Below, in pieces: positions 6,512 to 8,611 of a DNA stretch of 8,611 bases; position 1 is the stretch's first letter; each line of letters starts with the position of its first letter. Both the position numbers and the translations under genes were made by a program. Under the pieces are notes generated by a model that did not search any database, was not told where the DNA came from, and saw only the letters and a program-made list of their open reading frames with translations. The stretch comes from Balneolales bacterium (GTDB taxonomy: Bacteria; Bacteroidota; Rhodothermia; Balneolales; Natronogracilivirgulaceae): NCBI GenBank assembly GCA_007116685.1, contig SKIC01000326.1, forward strand, positions 1 through 8,611, read 5' to 3'.

Positions 6512-7213
6512 ATGGACGTATTAGTAAGCGGAAAATCTTCTTTTAAAATTGAAGTGCCCTATAGATTGATTGAGACCGGACCTAAAGCAAAAAAGCCTCT
6601 TTTTGTGTATTTGCATGGTTTTAATCAGAACTCAGAGTACTTTCAAAATCGTTTTTTATCATTTATAAAAAAACATCCTGGATACCACCTATTTATTCAG
6701 GGACCATATCCTGCACAAACAACAAAGAAAAAAGATCGGGATTGGGGTTATGCTTGGTATTTGTATGATGGAGGTCAAGGCAGTTTTGTCAAAAATCTCG
6801 AGTACTCGGCTCAATTTGTTCAAGAAGTAATCGACAACATCATTTCTCTGATTGAGATAAATAGAATCTGTATTATCGGCTATTCGATGGGTGGATATCT
6901 TGCCGGTTATTTTGGTTTGAGCCGTTGGAAGCACACCAATGAGCTGATTGTAATTGGAGCTCGTATTAAAACCGAAGTTTTCGAAAGTAGAATGGAAAAC
7001 CTTGGCTCTCAGCATATACTAGCTTTGCATGGCGCAGACGATGATCAGGTTTCACCAGATGCTCAGATGGAATCCATCCAGACTCTTGTTGATGAAGGAG
7101 TTGATGCAGAATATATTGAAGTACCCGGAGGTCATAAAATTTCAGATACTTATTTCGTAAAAATGAGTGAATGGCTGCAAAAACAAGGTTATCAGATTTC
7201 AGCTCAAAAATGA
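6512..7213 (+). CDS. Alpha/beta hydrolase, predicted carboxylesterase (COG0400 / PF02230-like)
   Basis: This 233-residue protein is an alpha/beta-fold serine hydrolase. The oxyanion-side motif LHGF is at 34-37 and the nucleophile elbow GYSMGG at 123-128, with S125 as nucleophile. The acid is probably D177 in HGADDDQV (173-180), and the base is H208 in PGGHKIS. This order and spacing fit small phospholipase/carboxylesterase-type enzymes, which hydrolyse short acyl esters. The segment DWGYAWYLYDGG (77-88) occupies the place where family members have a substrate-binding W-(F/Y) region. There is no signal peptide, so it should act in the cytoplasm. The ATG at 6512 is the first good start after the bioB divergent region, preceded by AT-rich sequence with no clear Shine-Dalgarno. 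The stop is 6 bases from the response-regulator ATG, so the two are almost surely co-transcribed. The natural substrate cannot be told. Confidence 0.85.
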   Translation: MDVLVSGKSSFKIEVPYRLIETGPKAKKPLFVYLHGFNQNSEYFQNRFLSFIKKHPGYHLFIQGPYPAQTTKKKDRDWGYAWYLYDGGQGSFVKNLEYSAQFVQEVIDNIISLIEINRICIIGYSMGGYLAGYFGLSRWKHTNELIVIGARIKTEVFESRMENLGSQHILALHGADDDQVSPDAQMESIQTLVDEGVDAEYIEVPGGHKISDTYFVKMSEWLQKQGYQISAQK

Positions 7214-7219
7214 TTACCA

Positions 7220-7897
7220 ATGAATATTCTCGTAGTTGAAGATGATCTCATATTACAGTCTTTGTTAGAAAACTTGTTTACTAAACAGGGATTCAATACA
7301 ACTTTGACTAGTAATGCTAATGAAGCTGAAAAAATCATTCAACTACAGCAGTTTGATTGTATTATCCTTGATATTGGCCTGCCTGACAAGGATGGACTAA
7401 AAGTTTGTGAGGTGATTAGAAGCAGTGGCAATGATACTCCGATACTGATTTTATCTGCTTACAAAGAAGTTGAAACCAAAGTATCCGGATTGGATATAGG
7501 CGCCGATGATTATGTTACCAAACCTTTTGATAACGAAGAACTGATTGCTCGTATCAATGCACTTTCTCGACGGAATTCCAGAAAACTGAGCAAGGATACT
7601 GTCTTGAAATACGAATTTCTTACAGCAAACTTAATTGATAGAACTTTTTTTGTTTGTGACAATGAAGTGAAGCTCACTAATCATGAATTTAATCTAATGG
7701 TTCATTTTCTATCGAACCCTGAAAAACTAATAAGTAAAGTTGAGATTCTGGAAAATGTATTTGATACACATAAAGATCACGAAACTAATTTTGTGAATGT
7801 GTATCTGAGTCATATCCGAAAAAAAATCAGCACATTAACAGATAGAAAAATTATTAAAACTATAAAGGGCAGTGGCTTTATTTTAGATGTCAACTAA
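7220..7897 (+). CDS. OmpR/PhoB-family two-component response regulator
   Basis: This 225-residue DNA-binding response regulator has an N-terminal receiver domain (about 1-115) carrying the full active site. The acidic pair is D8/D9, the phospho-acceptor D51 is in LDIGLPDKDG, the switch residue S79 is in ILSA, and K101 is in TKPF. The C-terminal winged helix (about 128-225) has the recognition region NFVNVYLSHIRKKI (190-203) and the family-typical ending TIKGSGFIL, with Phe in place of the commoner Tyr. It probably works as a phosphorylation-dependent dimer binding direct repeats. It is the second gene of the esterase unit. No histidine kinase is present: the next gene downstream is an SDR on the other strand, only 17 bases from this stop, and both neighbours on the left are enzymes. 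Its partner kinase must be elsewhere, and its target genes are unknown. Confidence 0.95.
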   Translation: MNILVVEDDLILQSLLENLFTKQGFNTTLTSNANEAEKIIQLQQFDCIILDIGLPDKDGLKVCEVIRSSGNDTPILILSAYKEVETKVSGLDIGADDYVTKPFDNEELIARINALSRRNSRKLSKDTVLKYEFLTANLIDRTFFVCDNEVKLTNHEFNLMVHFLSNPEKLISKVEILENVFDTHKDHETNFVNVYLSHIRKKISTLTDRKIIKTIKGSGFILDVN

Positions 7898-7914
7898 TCT
7901 ATCAAAGTTGCCAA

Positions 7915-8611
7915 TTACTTTTTCGAAATTTTGAGCTTCTGCGGACGAAGAACCACTTCTTGAATCACCATCCCATCTCTACTTTTAAGAATGTCTAATA
8001 CACACTTGGAGATATCATCTACATTCAAATAATTTTCAGACTGCGATGTGTCCGGCTCAAATCGTTTTTCATCATAGAATGGAGTTGCAGTCATATCAGG
8101 TAAGATGGTAGTGACTTTGAGTCCGCTTTTTCGGCATTCGTCGAAAAGTTGTTGGGCAAATTTCAACTGAGCAGCTTTGGTTGCCGCGTACACGCCACCC
8201 CATGGACTATTATGCACAGCTGTAACGGAAGATATAAAGATGATATGTCCCTGGTTCTTCTTCATCTCTCTTAGAAAGGCATTTGTTAGTAAGAGAGGAG
8301 CTTCCAGGTTTACCCTTACCATAGATGAAATATCAACCTGACTGTGTTCTTCATGAGGTGCAAAATGAGCTACACCCGCATTATGCATAAGAATTTCGGG
8401 ACTGCCAAATTCTTCAAGAATCGTGTTAACAGCTTTTAGAATTTGTGAATTTTCCTTCAGGTCACATTGATAATGAATATAATTTGGATTATCAATAATC
8501 ACATTGCGTCGTGCTAATCCAATTACCCTGTAATTTTCTGAGAGAAAAACCTCAGCCAGATGTTTTCCAATACCGGAACTGCTTCCTGTAATTAGAACTA
8601 GTTTTTTGCTC
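7915..8611 (-). CDS. Short-chain dehydrogenase/reductase (SDR), 5' end at or just past the window edge
   Basis: This is a classical SDR, an NAD(P)-dependent oxidoreductase. The frame stays open to the edge and shows the Rossmann start KKLVLITGSSSGIG. The visible first base is G and the next codons read Ser-Lys-Lys, so the ATG most likely straddles the edge and gives a protein of about 232 residues. A GTG at 8502 would delete the whole nucleotide-binding motif and is not the start. With that numbering, TGSSSGIG is at 9-16, HNAG at 77-80, N102 in VNLEAP, S129 in ISSV, and Y142/K146 in YAATK, so the catalytic N-S-Y-K tetrad is complete. The usual P-G after the active site is P-D (LPDMTATPF). R34 and R35 (LARRN) after the second strand hint at NADPH preference. 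It is convergent with the response regulator. The substrate is unknown. Confidence 0.92.
   Translation of the reverse strand, partial: SKKLVLITGSSSGIGKHLAEVFLSENYRVIGLARRNVIIDNPNYIHYQCDLKENSQILKAVNTILEEFGSPEILMHNAGVAHFAPHEEHSQVDISSMVRVNLEAPLLLTNAFLREMKKNQGHIIFISSVTAVHNSPWGGVYAATKAAQLKFAQQLFDECRKSGLKVTTILPDMTATPFYDEKRFEPDTSQSENYLNVDDISKCVLDILKSRDGMVIQEVVLRPQKLKISKK

Noticed and set aside
6689..7220. Two minus-strand open frames across the esterase gene
   Set aside because: Both are antisense to a hydrolase with a complete catalytic triad and have no recognisable domain.
7904..7923. Terminator between the response regulator and the SDR
   Set aside because: AAAGT/ACTTT is only a 5-base, AT-rich stem with an 8-base loop that overlaps the SDR stop. 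It is too weak to call despite the T run.
1..8611. CRISPR array, tRNA/rRNA genes, insertion sequence or prophage
   Set aside because: No regularly spaced repeats, cloverleaf-like sequence, transposase, terminal repeats or phage proteins were seen on either strand.

Overview
The window is AT-rich, gene-dense bacterial chromosome with seven protein genes, two of them cut by the window edges. I see no RNA gene, CRISPR array, insertion sequence or phage gene. Several things fit a Gram-negative member of the Bacteroidota/Balneolota-Rhodothermota group: weak or absent Shine-Dalgarno sequences, AT-rich leaders, an outer-membrane beta-barrel ending in an aromatic residue, and the overall character of the proteins. 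This placement is an inference from style, not from a marker gene.

Layout, left to right. (1) Minus strand, 1-2846: a probable envelope transport operon. An outer-membrane beta-barrel gene (1500-2846) is followed 67 bases later by an RND/MMPL-type inner-membrane exporter (1-1432) that runs off the left edge. Both appear to start with TTG. (2) A 269-base divergent control region, 2847-3115, holds two inverted repeats and a plausible sigma70-like promoter. (3) Plus strand, 3116-3583: a single SRPBCC-fold protein followed by a clear Rho-independent terminator. (4) Plus strand, 3802-5325: a membrane-anchored M20 metallohydrolase that closely resembles animal PM20D1 / yeast carboxypeptidase S, also with a TTG start. 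(5) Minus strand, 5361-6353: biotin synthase bioB, convergent with the M20 gene and with a perfect hairpin at the junction. (6) After a divergent gap, plus strand: an esterase-like alpha/beta hydrolase (6512-7213) and an OmpR/PhoB-type response regulator (7220-7897), only 6 bases apart. (7) Minus strand, 7915-8611: a short-chain dehydrogenase that converges on the regulator. Its start lies at or just beyond the right edge.

How the genes may work together. The barrel and the RND protein probably form an export or lipid/hydrophobic-compound transport system across both membranes. The esterase and response regulator are probably co-transcribed. The others look like independent housekeeping or accessory enzymes (biotin synthesis, N-acyl-amino-acid-type hydrolysis, SDR oxidoreduction). 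I did not find a clearly new multi-gene system. The points most worth checking are the PM20D1-like enzyme with an altered D-x-K motif, the repeated use of TTG starts, the barrel-RND pair with its inverted repeats, and the esterase/orphan-regulator pair.
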